A program made the position numbers and the translations under genes. Positions 7,901 through 16,551 of a DNA stretch of 64,000 bases are shown here, piece after piece. The stretch lies in NCBI GenBank assembly GCA_958295955.1, contig OY282420.1:2122435-2186434 (forward strand). Direction: 5' to 3'. The number at the start of each line of letters is the position of its first letter. The stretch's first letter is position 1. Below the pieces are notes generated by a model that saw only the letters and a list, made by a program, of their open reading frames with translations, ran no database searches and was not told where the DNA came from. The DNA comes from an uncultured Bryobacterales bacterium (GTDB lineage: Bacteria; Acidobacteriota; Terriglobia; Bryobacterales; UBA6623).

Positions 7901-8974
7901 ATGTTTTGGGGTGTGGCGCCGCTTCTTCCGCGGCTTGGCCGCGTGAGTACCCGACAGGCATGGGTTGGAGTTTTGTCCGGGCCGTTCAGACTTATCGGAC
8001 TGTTGACCGCGGCGTTGGCGGCGGCGCCGCTTGCCCCTGCTTGGCAGGACAGTTGGGAAGCCTCGATTTCGTCCGGCCGCAGGGCGTTGGCCGGCCGCCA
8101 TTTCGAGCAGGCCGAAGCGCGGCTTGAACAGGCCCTGGAGCAAGCCCGCGGGTTTGCGGAAAACGATCCCAGGCGGGTCCGCTCGCTCATGGAACTGGCC
8201 AAGCTGCACCGCGCGCGCGGCGACTACGCGCGGCCCGAGACGCTGTACCGCGAAGCGGACCCGCTCGCCCGCCGGGCATGGGGCGCCGAAAGCGCGGAAT
8301 ACGCAAGCATGCTCAACGAGGTCGGGCGCTACTACCATGCCCGGCGCAAGTACGATTTGGCCGAACAATTCTACAAACAGAGTTTCGGCATCCGCACACG
8401 GCTGCTCGGCCGGGAACACGCCGACGTCGCCGCCAGCATCAACAATCTGGCGGTCTTGTACGAGAACCAGGTACTCTACCCGAAGGCGGAAGTTTATTAC
8501 CGGACCGCGCTCGACATCCGCGAAAAGGCTCTGGGCGGCGACCACGTCGATACGATTTTGACCTTGGAGCACTTTTCCCGGCTGTTGCATAAATTGTCGC
8601 GGTCAGACGAAGCCGAAGCGCTGGCCCGCCGCGCCCGCGCTTACCGCGAAGCACGGTTCGCGCAGACGGCCGCTGTCGATCTCGGCGAGATCCCTACCGG
8701 CGGGGATGTGCGCCCCGCCGAGCTCGTCGAACGCACCGAACCCGTTTACACCGACGAAGCGCGCATTGCCCGGCAGGAGGGCAGCGTGCTGCTCGATGTC
8801 GAGATTGACTCCGAAGGGCGGGTCGGAAACTTCCGGGTTGTCCGGCAACTCGGGCTGGGCCTGGACGAAATGGCCGTCGAGGCGGTAAAGCAGTGGCGGT
8901 TTCGGCCGGCGCGCCTGCGCGGGCGCCGAGCGCCTTCCCGCGCGCGCCTCGAAATCGCTTTCCGGCTGATGTAG
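7901..8974 (+). CDS. Exported TPR protein with TonB-like C-terminal domain
   Basis: Protein of about 357 residues with two recognisable parts. A central block of kinesin-light-chain-like tetratricopeptide repeats (for example LLGREHADVAASINNLAVLYENQ) covers about residues 60-235. The last 90 residues form a TonB C-terminal-type domain (PVYTDEARIARQEGSVLLDV, then MAVEAVKQWRFRPA). A hydrophobic leader (FRLIGLLTAALAAAPLA) precedes the repeats and suggests export. The start is uncertain: TTG 7889, ATG 7901 and GTG 7943 are in frame, and the GTG gives the most compact signal peptide. Its likely setting is the periplasm; the classical proline-rich TonB spacer is absent. Confidence 0.75.
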   Translation: MFWGVAPLLPRLGRVSTRQAWVGVLSGPFRLIGLLTAALAAAPLAPAWQDSWEASISSGRRALAGRHFEQAEARLEQALEQARGFAENDPRRVRSLMELAKLHRARGDYARPETLYREADPLARRAWGAESAEYASMLNEVGRYYHARRKYDLAEQFYKQSFGIRTRLLGREHADVAASINNLAVLYENQVLYPKAEVYYRTALDIREKALGGDHVDTILTLEHFSRLLHKLSRSDEAEALARRARAYREARFAQTAAVDLGEIPTGGDVRPAELVERTEPVYTDEARIARQEGSVLLDVEIDSEGRVGNFRVVRQLGLGLDEMAVEAVKQWRFRPARLRGRRAPSRARLEIAFRLM

Positions 8975-9184
8975 CCGTTACGCCATACCGCCCGTGCGTC
9001 GATGCCTCAAGGCGCCAACGCGGAGTTCGTCGACCCGCAGGGCAATTCGTTGCCGAAACCCGACCGGGCTAGCGCGGAGCAACGTCATTTCCTCCGAAGC
9101 AGCGGACCGCCGATCCTCCCGGTCGGTAGCATCCCGCTTCGCATAGGACGCGACGCTTTATATCTTGGGTTTTCCGCGCCGGGA

Positions 9185-9439
9185 TCAGGGCAGCAGTTTC
9201 AGCGTAGCCAAAATGCCGATGATGCCTGCCGCCTGGACCCACAAAGTGCGGTTGACGTAGACCCGAAGCTCAGCGATCTCCGTCCTGACTCCGGCAATGT
9301 CTGCCTTGGTCGCAACATCCGCGCCGATGCTTTTTACGGGAGTGGCGACGATTGCCTCGGCCAGAGGCTCACTTGCCCCGGCCGCCTTCAACTCCTTGAC
9401 GGCCTCATGCGTATTGAGCGATTGTGCTTGGCGCCGTCT
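9185..9439 (-). pseudogene. Small DUF1640-like coiled-coil/membrane protein, apparently missing its start
   Basis: The frame reads NTHEAVKELKAAGASEPLAE, which resembles the head of DUF1640-type proteins (a helical segment that recognises the AGxxEEQAE pattern). A short coiled-coil (DIAGVRTEIAELRVYVNRTL) and one C-terminal membrane helix (AAGIIGILATLKLL) follow. Upstream, an in-frame TAG at 9440-9442 is met before any ATG or GTG. The only internal start would be a TTG that cuts off the conserved head. The true family is longer, so this looks like a decayed or 5'-truncated copy. A tiny functional protein starting at the TTG (9391) cannot be excluded. Confidence 0.4.
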
Positions 9440-9462
9440 CTAAATGCGATTTCGACGGCGCC
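9430..9462. repeat. Nine-base inverted repeat near the broken small gene
   Basis: Perfect arms GGCGCCGTC (9430-9438) and GACGGCGCC (9454-9462) are separated by 15 bases and straddle the in-frame stop of the DUF1640-like remnant. No T-tract follows on either strand, so it is not a standard rho-independent terminator, though it could end the transcript of the upstream proteinase pair. Confidence 0.5.
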
Positions 9463-9497
9463 GCATGAACGGCGACAGTCAGCCCCGCCAATGGGCC

Positions 9498-9707
9498 TCA
9501 GCCGCTTCGATTGTGGAGGCCGGTCCGATTCCGACCCAGCGGCGGTTCCAGATTGTAACCCGGCTTCTCGGGTTTCACGCCGAGCTTCTTGAGTTCCTGG
9601 TGCAGTGCCTTGTGGGCTTTGACGATGCGGAAGTCGATTTTCGGATTCTGAACAAGTATCTCTTCCGGCTGCAATACCGGCCTCGGCGCTTTTCGCTGTG
9701 TATCCAT
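9498..9707 (-). CDS. Small protein (69 residues) coupled to the SDH proteinase
   Basis: Unrecognised small basic protein. It has no signal peptide or membrane segment. The centre is helical and charged (KIDFRIVKAHKALHQELKKL), followed by a Pro/Gly-rich tail (GVKPEKPGYNLEPPLG). Its ATG lies one base past the TGA of the proteinase gene (TGATATG on the minus strand), a spacing typical of translational coupling, which suggests a partner, adaptor or substrate of that proteinase. Base composition matches the proteinase gene and is less GC-rich than the flanks. Function unknown; the coupling is the main support for it being real. Confidence 0.6.
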   Translation of the reverse strand: MDTQRKAPRPVLQPEEILVQNPKIDFRIVKAHKALHQELKKLGVKPEKPGYNLEPPLGRNRTGLHNRSG

Positions 9708-9708
9708 A

Positions 9709-10605
9709 TCAAAAATACTCCTTCGTCTGGACGAAAGAATACAACTTTTCCCTATGCAGATAGTCTTTCAACAACCCGAAGTATTGCCGAACCTGCTTGT
9801 GCAGTTCGGGATTGTCTTCAAGATTATCGATCCTCAATCCGACTTCTTCCTGCAGTGTCCTCTTATCGATCGCCCGTCCGTGAGAATGCCATCGTTCCGG
9901 GTCGTTCAACAACTCCGCTATCTTCCTGGCGCGTTCCGTCTTCATGTCTTGTGTGACTTCTCTACATTGCGTTTCCGTCTCGTTCCAGTTCTTGAATTTG
10001 TGCCGAGACAACCACTTGATGAGAAGTTCGACCGACAACTCCCGCGCTTGTTCGAACTGATATAGCTCACCGAGGTCCAGTTTGTCCAAAAGCGCATATT
10101 CAACGGTGGTAAGCTGGCCGTCCTGTGCCTTTTGGTTGAGACGCTCGAACTGGTTCAAATACGATAGCGCGGGAAGCAAATTCCCATCCTTCTCAATTTG
10201 TGGGTCGATCGGCCCCAGACAGGACAAGTGATCCATCATGATTCGGTCCGCGCTCAAGGCAAATATCGTCCCGGCCGACATTGCTCGATCCGGCACGATC
10301 ATCGTGACATCTTCATAAACGAATCGCAAGACCGTCACCATCCGCTCTACGACTTCGACGACCCCGCCGGGCGTGTCCAGGATTACGGCAACGGATCTTT
10401 TCCTATCAGAAAGCCGGTGTATAGCGTCACGAAGCCGAAATTCGAGACCGGGCAGAATAGGACTGACTAACGCGACAACATCGGCGCCAAGTGACTCGTC
10501 AATGGTCTCAAGGTGCTTGGTCAACTGACTCTTGATGCGATCATCGACCGGCCTCAGTACGGGATCCATTGTATATGTGTTGGGGAAGCGATCCCCTTTC
10601 ATCAT
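9709..10605 (-). CDS. SDH-type (ClpP/SppA-like) serine proteinase
   Basis: Protein of 298 residues in the serine dehydrogenase proteinase family (PF01972), distant relatives of ClpP and SppA with a crotonase-like fold. Visible motifs are VAVILDTPGGVVEVVERMV (about residues 72-90), which forms the oxyanion side, and DRAMSAGTIFALSADRI, in which the serine of MSAGT is the expected nucleophile. These are followed by MMDHLSCLGPIDPQI, the usual site of the next active-site residues. A helical C-terminal region follows. There is no signal peptide; other ATG codons lie at 10602 and near 10569. About 50% GC in a counted line (10081-10140) versus 70% in 8161-8220 suggests transfer. Natural substrates of this family are poorly known. 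Confidence 0.8.
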   Translation of the reverse strand: MMKGDRFPNTYTMDPVLRPVDDRIKSQLTKHLETIDESLGADVVALVSPILPGLEFRLRDAIHRLSDRKRSVAVILDTPGGVVEVVERMVTVLRFVYEDVTMIVPDRAMSAGTIFALSADRIMMDHLSCLGPIDPQIEKDGNLLPALSYLNQFERLNQKAQDGQLTTVEYALLDKLDLGELYQFEQARELSVELLIKWLSRHKFKNWNETETQCREVTQDMKTERARKIAELLNDPERWHSHGRAIDKRTLQEEVGLRIDNLEDNPELHKQVRQYFGLLKDYLHREKLYSFVQTKEYF

Positions 10606-10632
10606 AGCAGCTTCGCCTCCAAGGCAAAAGAA

Positions 10633-10666
10633 AAGGGGTTCTTTCCGCGGCGGGAAAGAACCCCTT
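10633..10666 (-). terminator. Rho-independent terminator after the beta-helix gene
   Basis: Fourteen-base perfect stem: AAGGGGTTCTTTCC (10633-10646) pairs with GGAAAGAACCCCTT (10653-10666) across a six-base loop. On the minus strand the stem is followed by TTTTCTTTT. It lies 45 bases past the stop at 10711 and so ends the TIGR03437-TonB receptor-beta-helix unit. Confidence 0.85.
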
Positions 10667-10710
10667 GAATCGGTTGCCGCCGCCGTTGCGGCGGGCTGCT
10701 GCGTTCCGCG

Positions 10711-12390
<1,680 letters not shown>

Positions 12391-12414
12391 TGCTTGTCGT
12401 CTCCTCATATGGCC

Positions 12415-12427
12415 GGGGGGGGGGGGG
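12415..12427. repeat. Run of 13 G (13 C on the coding strand of the neighbours)
   Basis: Homopolymer between the TonB receptor stop (12446) and the ribosome-binding site of the beta-helix gene (12401-12406). It begins 25 bases upstream of the start codon at 12390. Its length could vary by slippage. Short GGCCGG/CCGGCC arms flank it (12411 and 12432 regions). Confidence 0.8.
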
Positions 12428-12445
12428 CTCCGGCCGGATTGAAAA

Positions 12446-15238
12446 TCAAAACACCCGGAAACTGGTTCCGATGGTGAAAGAGCGGCCCATGTAATACCTG
12501 TGGTAGGTCAGGCCGCCGATAGTCCACCTCCAACGGGCGTCGCCGAGGTTCTCGACGGCCGCCCGTATCTTCCAACGGTCCTCGCCCTTGAGCATGTACT
12601 CGTAAACGAGGTCCGTCGTCGTCATGCCGTCCTGGATCACGTCCGGCAGCCCGAAAGCGCCGACGTCCGCAATCCGGTTGGAAAAATAGTTGAGATAAAA
12701 ACGGGCCGTGCTGCGCGCCTTGGGACGGGCCCATTCGGCGATGACGTTGGCCACGTAGCGGGACTGCCCCTGCATGGGGCGCTGCAGAGAGGTCAGGATT
12801 TGCCTGCTTCTCCCGCTGAGATCGATATTCGAATCGACGAAGGTGAAATTCGAGGAAACCGCGAACTCCCGCAGCTTGGGCGAAAGGAAATTCAGTCCCC
12901 GCCGAAACTCGGCCTCGATGCCGTAATTCTTCGCCGCCCGGGCGTTGGTGAAGGTGCGCAGCAGAGCCACGGCGGCGATCATCGTCTGCTCGATCGGCGA
13001 TTCGAAATCCTTGTAGAAGAAACTCGCCGCCAGCAACTGGTTGCCGCCGGGGAAATACTCCCAGCGGACGTCGTAATTGGAAATGTCGGTCTGCCGCAGG
13101 TCGGGGTTGCCGATCGTCTGCAGACCGCCGACGACGTTGAGGAAGCCGAACCGCGCCAATTCGCGGAAATCGGGACGGGAAACGGTGCGGCTGTAGCCGA
13201 CGCGCAGGTTCTGTTTCGGCGATATCGAATAGATCAGGTTCACCGCGGGCAGGTAGTTTTTGGTTTGGAACGGCGCTTCCTCGCGGCCGGCGGCGGGGTT
13301 GAACTGGTCGAAGGTGGTGACGTTCTGATTTACGTCTTCAACGCGCAGGCCGGAAATCAGCCGCCACTTGGCGCCGAAGTTCAACTCCACCATGCCGTAG
13401 TAACCGAAGACGTCGCGCACGCCGCGGTAGGCGTCGGTGATGCGGGTTGTCTCGTTCAACTCGAAGCCCCACGGGCGGATGTTCTCTTCGGCAAACAATT
13501 GGTTCGGCGGCAGCGTCAGGTCGATGCCCCGGCTGCCGCGCAGGTTGAAACGGAAGCGTCGCGAGCGGAAATCGCGACCCCGGCTCGCATAGTTGGCGCC
13601 GAACTTCAGCGCCCCGCTGAACGAACCGCGGTAGAAGGGAACGAGCATGTCCACGCCGGGATTGAGGATGGTCTCTTCGAGATCGTTGAACATGCGGAAG
13701 GCGCTCTGGCTGTCGTCGAAGAAACGGAAATCTCCCCCTTCGTAGATTTGCAGGCTTTCGCGCAGGTCGGGCTCGTCGCGGGCCGCCCTGGAGTAGGCCA
13801 TCGACCAGGTCAGGACGCTGTTGCCCAGGCCCTTGAAGAGGTGCTCCGACTCGACCTGCGAGTTCTGGATGGTTCTCTCGATGTAGCGCAGACGCTGGTT
13901 GCGGATGTCGGTATTGAAGTCCTGGTAATACCCCTCGTAATAGCGGGCGTTGTCGTCCGTATCGTGGGAATAGAAATTCCGCCAAGCGACCTTGTGCGCG
14001 GGCGAGAACTGGTACGAGAGGTTGAATACGCCGCCGAGCCTTGACGACTCGGTGGACTCGTCGTAGTCGAAAGCGCTCTGCAGCACTGGGGCGCCGGCAA
14101 CGCCTTGCGCATACCCCGGCGGGGGAAAGTAGTAGTTGCGTTCCTGATCGAAGATCGTCTGCAGCGAGTTGGAAAAGGTCAACGCGCCGACCACGCCCAG
14201 CTTGCCGAACGTGTTGCCGGCAACGACGTTCCAACTCATCGAAGGACGGTTCAGGTCGCGCGCCGATCGCTCCCAGTTCGTCGAGAACTGTCTGCCGAGC
14301 TCTTGCAGCTCGCCGCTGGAAAAGTTGAAGCGGTCCACGCGCGTATCGGAGGGGACCGCGGCGGGCAGCGAGCGCGAGCCGTCGTCGAAGCCGAAAAAGT
14401 CCCTGCCGCCGCCGGGGTAGTCGAGCCATGCGCTGCCCTGCGTTTGGTCGTTGAAGCCGATCGAGTAGCTGACGCTGAAGGTCGGCTTGGTAGGAAACTC
14501 GGTGGTCTCGACCTGCACCAAGCCGGCCGAAAACTCTCCCTGCAGGTCGGGGGAATAGGTTTTGAGCACCTTGATGTTGTTGATCAGGTTGGCGGGAAAC
14601 AGGTCGAGCGGGACGACGCGGCGTTCCGGCTCGGTCGTCGCCAGCATCGCGTTGTTCAGCGTGGTGGCGCTGTAGCGCGGGTCGAGTCCGCGCACGTAAA
14701 CGAAGTCGTTCATGGTGGTGACGCCGGTCACCTTTTCCAATGCCTCGGCGGCGTCGGACGCCATGCCGCCCTTGATCTCCTCGGCGCCGATCGTGTCGGA
14801 GACGGTGGAAGAGAGCCTGCGCTCGACCAGCATCGCCTCCGCCGTGGCGACCGCCGGAGCGATCTCGGCGACGACATCGACAACGGTTTTCTCGCTCGTG
14901 GAAGACATGACGGTGCTGCCGTCGATCATCTCGCCGGCAACGACCACCAAGCCCTCTACGGCAACCGCCTGGTAGTGCGGCGATTGGAAGGTCGCCTTGT
15001 AGGTTCCCGGGGGAACCCCGTCGATCGTGTAGCTGCCCTCGATCGTCGTGACCGCGGTTATCGTGGCCGGGCCGGCCAACTCGACCTGCACCTGCGGGAT
15101 GGCGTTGCCGGTGGATGCATCGTAAACGAAGCCCAGAACCGTGCCCCCCGTCTCTTGCGCAGAGAGGCCCCCTGCCGCGATCAGAGCCGCCAGAGCAGCC
15201 GCCGCAATGGTCCGCGAGTGAAGAAAATCCGTACGCAT
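12446..15238 (-). CDS. TonB-dependent outer-membrane receptor with carboxypeptidase-regulatory-like domain
   Basis: Outer-membrane active transporter, 930 residues. The signal peptide (TIAAAALAALIAAGGLSAQ) is followed by a carboxypeptidase-regulatory-like/CnaB domain at about 30-110 (VLGFVYDASTGNAIPQVQVE, then GSYTIDGVPPGTYKATFQS). The plug domain at about 140-250 contains EALEKVTGVTTMNDFVYVRG and DLDP-like segments, and then comes the beta-barrel. The last strand ends in an aromatic residue (IGTSFRVF), as needed for barrel assembly. It stands between a TIGR03437 gene (42 bases upstream) and an exported beta-helix gene, all on one strand. The receptor class takes up large or scarce ligands using TonB/ExbB/ExbD energy; the ligand is not predictable. 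A TonB-like protein is encoded at 7901-8974, but no ExbBD is present here. Confidence 0.92.
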   Translation of the reverse strand: MRTDFLHSRTIAAAALAALIAAGGLSAQETGGTVLGFVYDASTGNAIPQVQVELAGPATITAVTTIEGSYTIDGVPPGTYKATFQSPHYQAVAVEGLVVVAGEMIDGSTVMSSTSEKTVVDVVAEIAPAVATAEAMLVERRLSSTVSDTIGAEEIKGGMASDAAEALEKVTGVTTMNDFVYVRGLDPRYSATTLNNAMLATTEPERRVVPLDLFPANLINNIKVLKTYSPDLQGEFSAGLVQVETTEFPTKPTFSVSYSIGFNDQTQGSAWLDYPGGGRDFFGFDDGSRSLPAAVPSDTRVDRFNFSSGELQELGRQFSTNWERSARDLNRPSMSWNVVAGNTFGKLGVVGALTFSNSLQTIFDQERNYYFPPPGYAQGVAGAPVLQSAFDYDESTESSRLGGVFNLSYQFSPAHKVAWRNFYSHDTDDNARYYEGYYQDFNTDIRNQRLRYIERTIQNSQVESEHLFKGLGNSVLTWSMAYSRAARDEPDLRESLQIYEGGDFRFFDDSQSAFRMFNDLEETILNPGVDMLVPFYRGSFSGALKFGANYASRGRDFRSRRFRFNLRGSRGIDLTLPPNQLFAEENIRPWGFELNETTRITDAYRGVRDVFGYYGMVELNFGAKWRLISGLRVEDVNQNVTTFDQFNPAAGREEAPFQTKNYLPAVNLIYSISPKQNLRVGYSRTVSRPDFRELARFGFLNVVGGLQTIGNPDLRQTDISNYDVRWEYFPGGNQLLAASFFYKDFESPIEQTMIAAVALLRTFTNARAAKNYGIEAEFRRGLNFLSPKLREFAVSSNFTFVDSNIDLSGRSRQILTSLQRPMQGQSRYVANVIAEWARPKARSTARFYLNYFSNRIADVGAFGLPDVIQDGMTTTDLVYEYMLKGEDRWKIRAAVENLGDARWRWTIGGLTYHRYYMGRSFTIGTSFRVF

Positions 15239-15280
15239 TGGAGTGTTCCTGTACTTGCTGCCTTTCGATTGCCCTGTCCG

Positions 15281-16051
15281 CTATTCGGCCACGTAAATCG
15301 TGACTTCCGAATTGCTGCTCGGACGGCCGCCCAGCGTCACGAGCAACGGCAGCGGCCCGGCGACGTAAGGCGCGGCGGGGACCTGCAGGTTGAGTTGCCA
15401 CAACCCCACGAATCCCGGCGCCAAGCCGCTCCAAAAAACCGTTCCTTCCGCGCCGCCGAAGAACGCCCGCGCGGTTTGCTCGCCCGTGCTCAACCCGTCG
15501 GGGGGATTGCCGTCCGCGGGCGTGTTGTCCACCGGACCGATGCCTGTGCCGTAAACGATAACGGCGCCGCCGCGGTTTACGGGGTTGTCCGCGCCGTTCA
15601 GCGAACCGTCGGCATGGTGGACGACCAAGTTGAAAATCGCCGGGTCGGTTTCCGCCGTCAACACGACTCCCCTTACCTCGGCGCCGCCGACGTTGACGAC
15701 GATCGGCGCAGGCCCGACTCCCGGAGCAGATCCGATGACCGGCACGCCCCACGGAATCTGCAGATTGATCTGACCCTCCGAAACGTAGAGCAGCGGCGCC
15801 GGCAGGCCGCCCACGGTAACCATGACCCCGCCCAGCGTGATCGGCAAGGGCAGCGCGGCCGCGGCTTCCGTAGCGGCTCCGGCGAAAGCCCCGTAAGCCG
15901 ACGCCAAGCTGCCCGGCGCCACCGGGTAGCCCGCCCTCGACCCGGCGGAGTTCACGACCGCAATCTGGGCTTGGGCCGATGCCGCGGCAAATCCCAAAAC
16001 CGTAACCGCCATCGCGGCGGGAAGCAACAAACAGACCTTGTTTTTCTTCAT
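15281..16051 (-). CDS. Exported TIGR03437-family protein
   Basis: Secreted protein of 256 residues. The signal peptide (MKKNKVCLLLPAAMAVTVLG followed by FAAASAQA) leads into essentially one TIGR03437 domain, a beta-rich unit found mainly in Solibacter and relatives: IAVVNSAGSRAGYPVAPGS at the head, VSEGQINLQIPWGVPV and GAVIVYGTGIGPVDNTP in the middle, and a final LLVTLGGRPS strand. In many relatives this domain is the C-terminal part of much larger exported proteins; here it stands alone. The ATG at 16049-16051 was chosen because it directly opens a normal signal peptide; the frame is open further upstream. It is probably the first gene of the unit with the TonB receptor. Function unknown. 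Confidence 0.85.
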   Translation of the reverse strand: MKKNKVCLLLPAAMAVTVLGFAAASAQAQIAVVNSAGSRAGYPVAPGSLASAYGAFAGAATEAAAALPLPITLGGVMVTVGGLPAPLLYVSEGQINLQIPWGVPVIGSAPGVGPAPIVVNVGGAEVRGVVLTAETDPAIFNLVVHHADGSLNGADNPVNRGGAVIVYGTGIGPVDNTPADGNPPDGLSTGEQTARAFFGGAEGTVFWSGLAPGFVGLWQLNLQVPAAPYVAGPLPLLVTLGGRPSSNSEVTIYVAE

Positions 16052-16237
16052 AGAATCCAATTCCTTCGGTGCGCCGCCCCGGCCGGCAACAGCCCGGCGG
16101 CTTGCTGAAACAGAAGAAAAGTGCCTACGCCGTTTCTCGAAACTCTCTCGCCCGCAGGGCAATCGGCGCTTCAAACCCCCAACCTTAGCGAACGTGTTTT
16201 ACACTCCGGTGACACACTGATGAATTCCCGATGAATC

Positions 16238-16421
16238 TCACGCGCCTTCCCGCAGGGTGTAGCCGAACCCGCGCAGCGCGTGAATGAATTGCGGATTCGA
16301 CGGGTCGGGCGCCGGCGCCCGTCTGCGCGCCGCTGAGCTTGAACCCATCCTGCTCGAATGCGTAGCGCAGCAGATTGTAGAGGTCCGAATCGTCTTCGAT
16401 CAGCGTGATCTCGGCCTTCAT
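16238..16421 (-). pseudogene. Internally deleted OmpR/PhoB-type response regulator
   Basis: The frame from the ATG at 16419-16421 reads as the first 35-40 residues of a receiver domain (ITLIEDDSDLYNLLRYAFEQ, then DGFKLSGAQTG), with the acidic pair of the phosphorylation pocket. The sequence then jumps, one frame over, to SNPQFIHALRGFGYTLREGA followed by TGA. That is the exact C-terminal wing of an OmpR/PhoB winged-helix domain. About 150 residues, including the phospho-acceptor region and most of the DNA-binding domain, are missing. The join falls at a 14-base perfect palindrome (16307-16320). No histidine kinase gene is nearby. Confidence 0.8.
16307..16320. repeat. 14-base palindrome at the deletion joint
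   Basis: GGGCGCCGGCGCCC is its own reverse complement. It sits where the receiver-domain reading frame ends and the winged-helix reading frame begins, so it may mark or have promoted the deletion. Confidence 0.7.
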
Positions 16422-16551
16422 CGCCGTCCATGCCTTCAACTTAACCGGCAGCCCGTTACGGGGAGGTTACGGCCCGTTGAAAAGCTCGTGAATCGACGCA
16501 GTGGGGCGCAAGCGCGAGAAAAATTCCCGCCGCGGCGCCCCGGCAGGGCGG

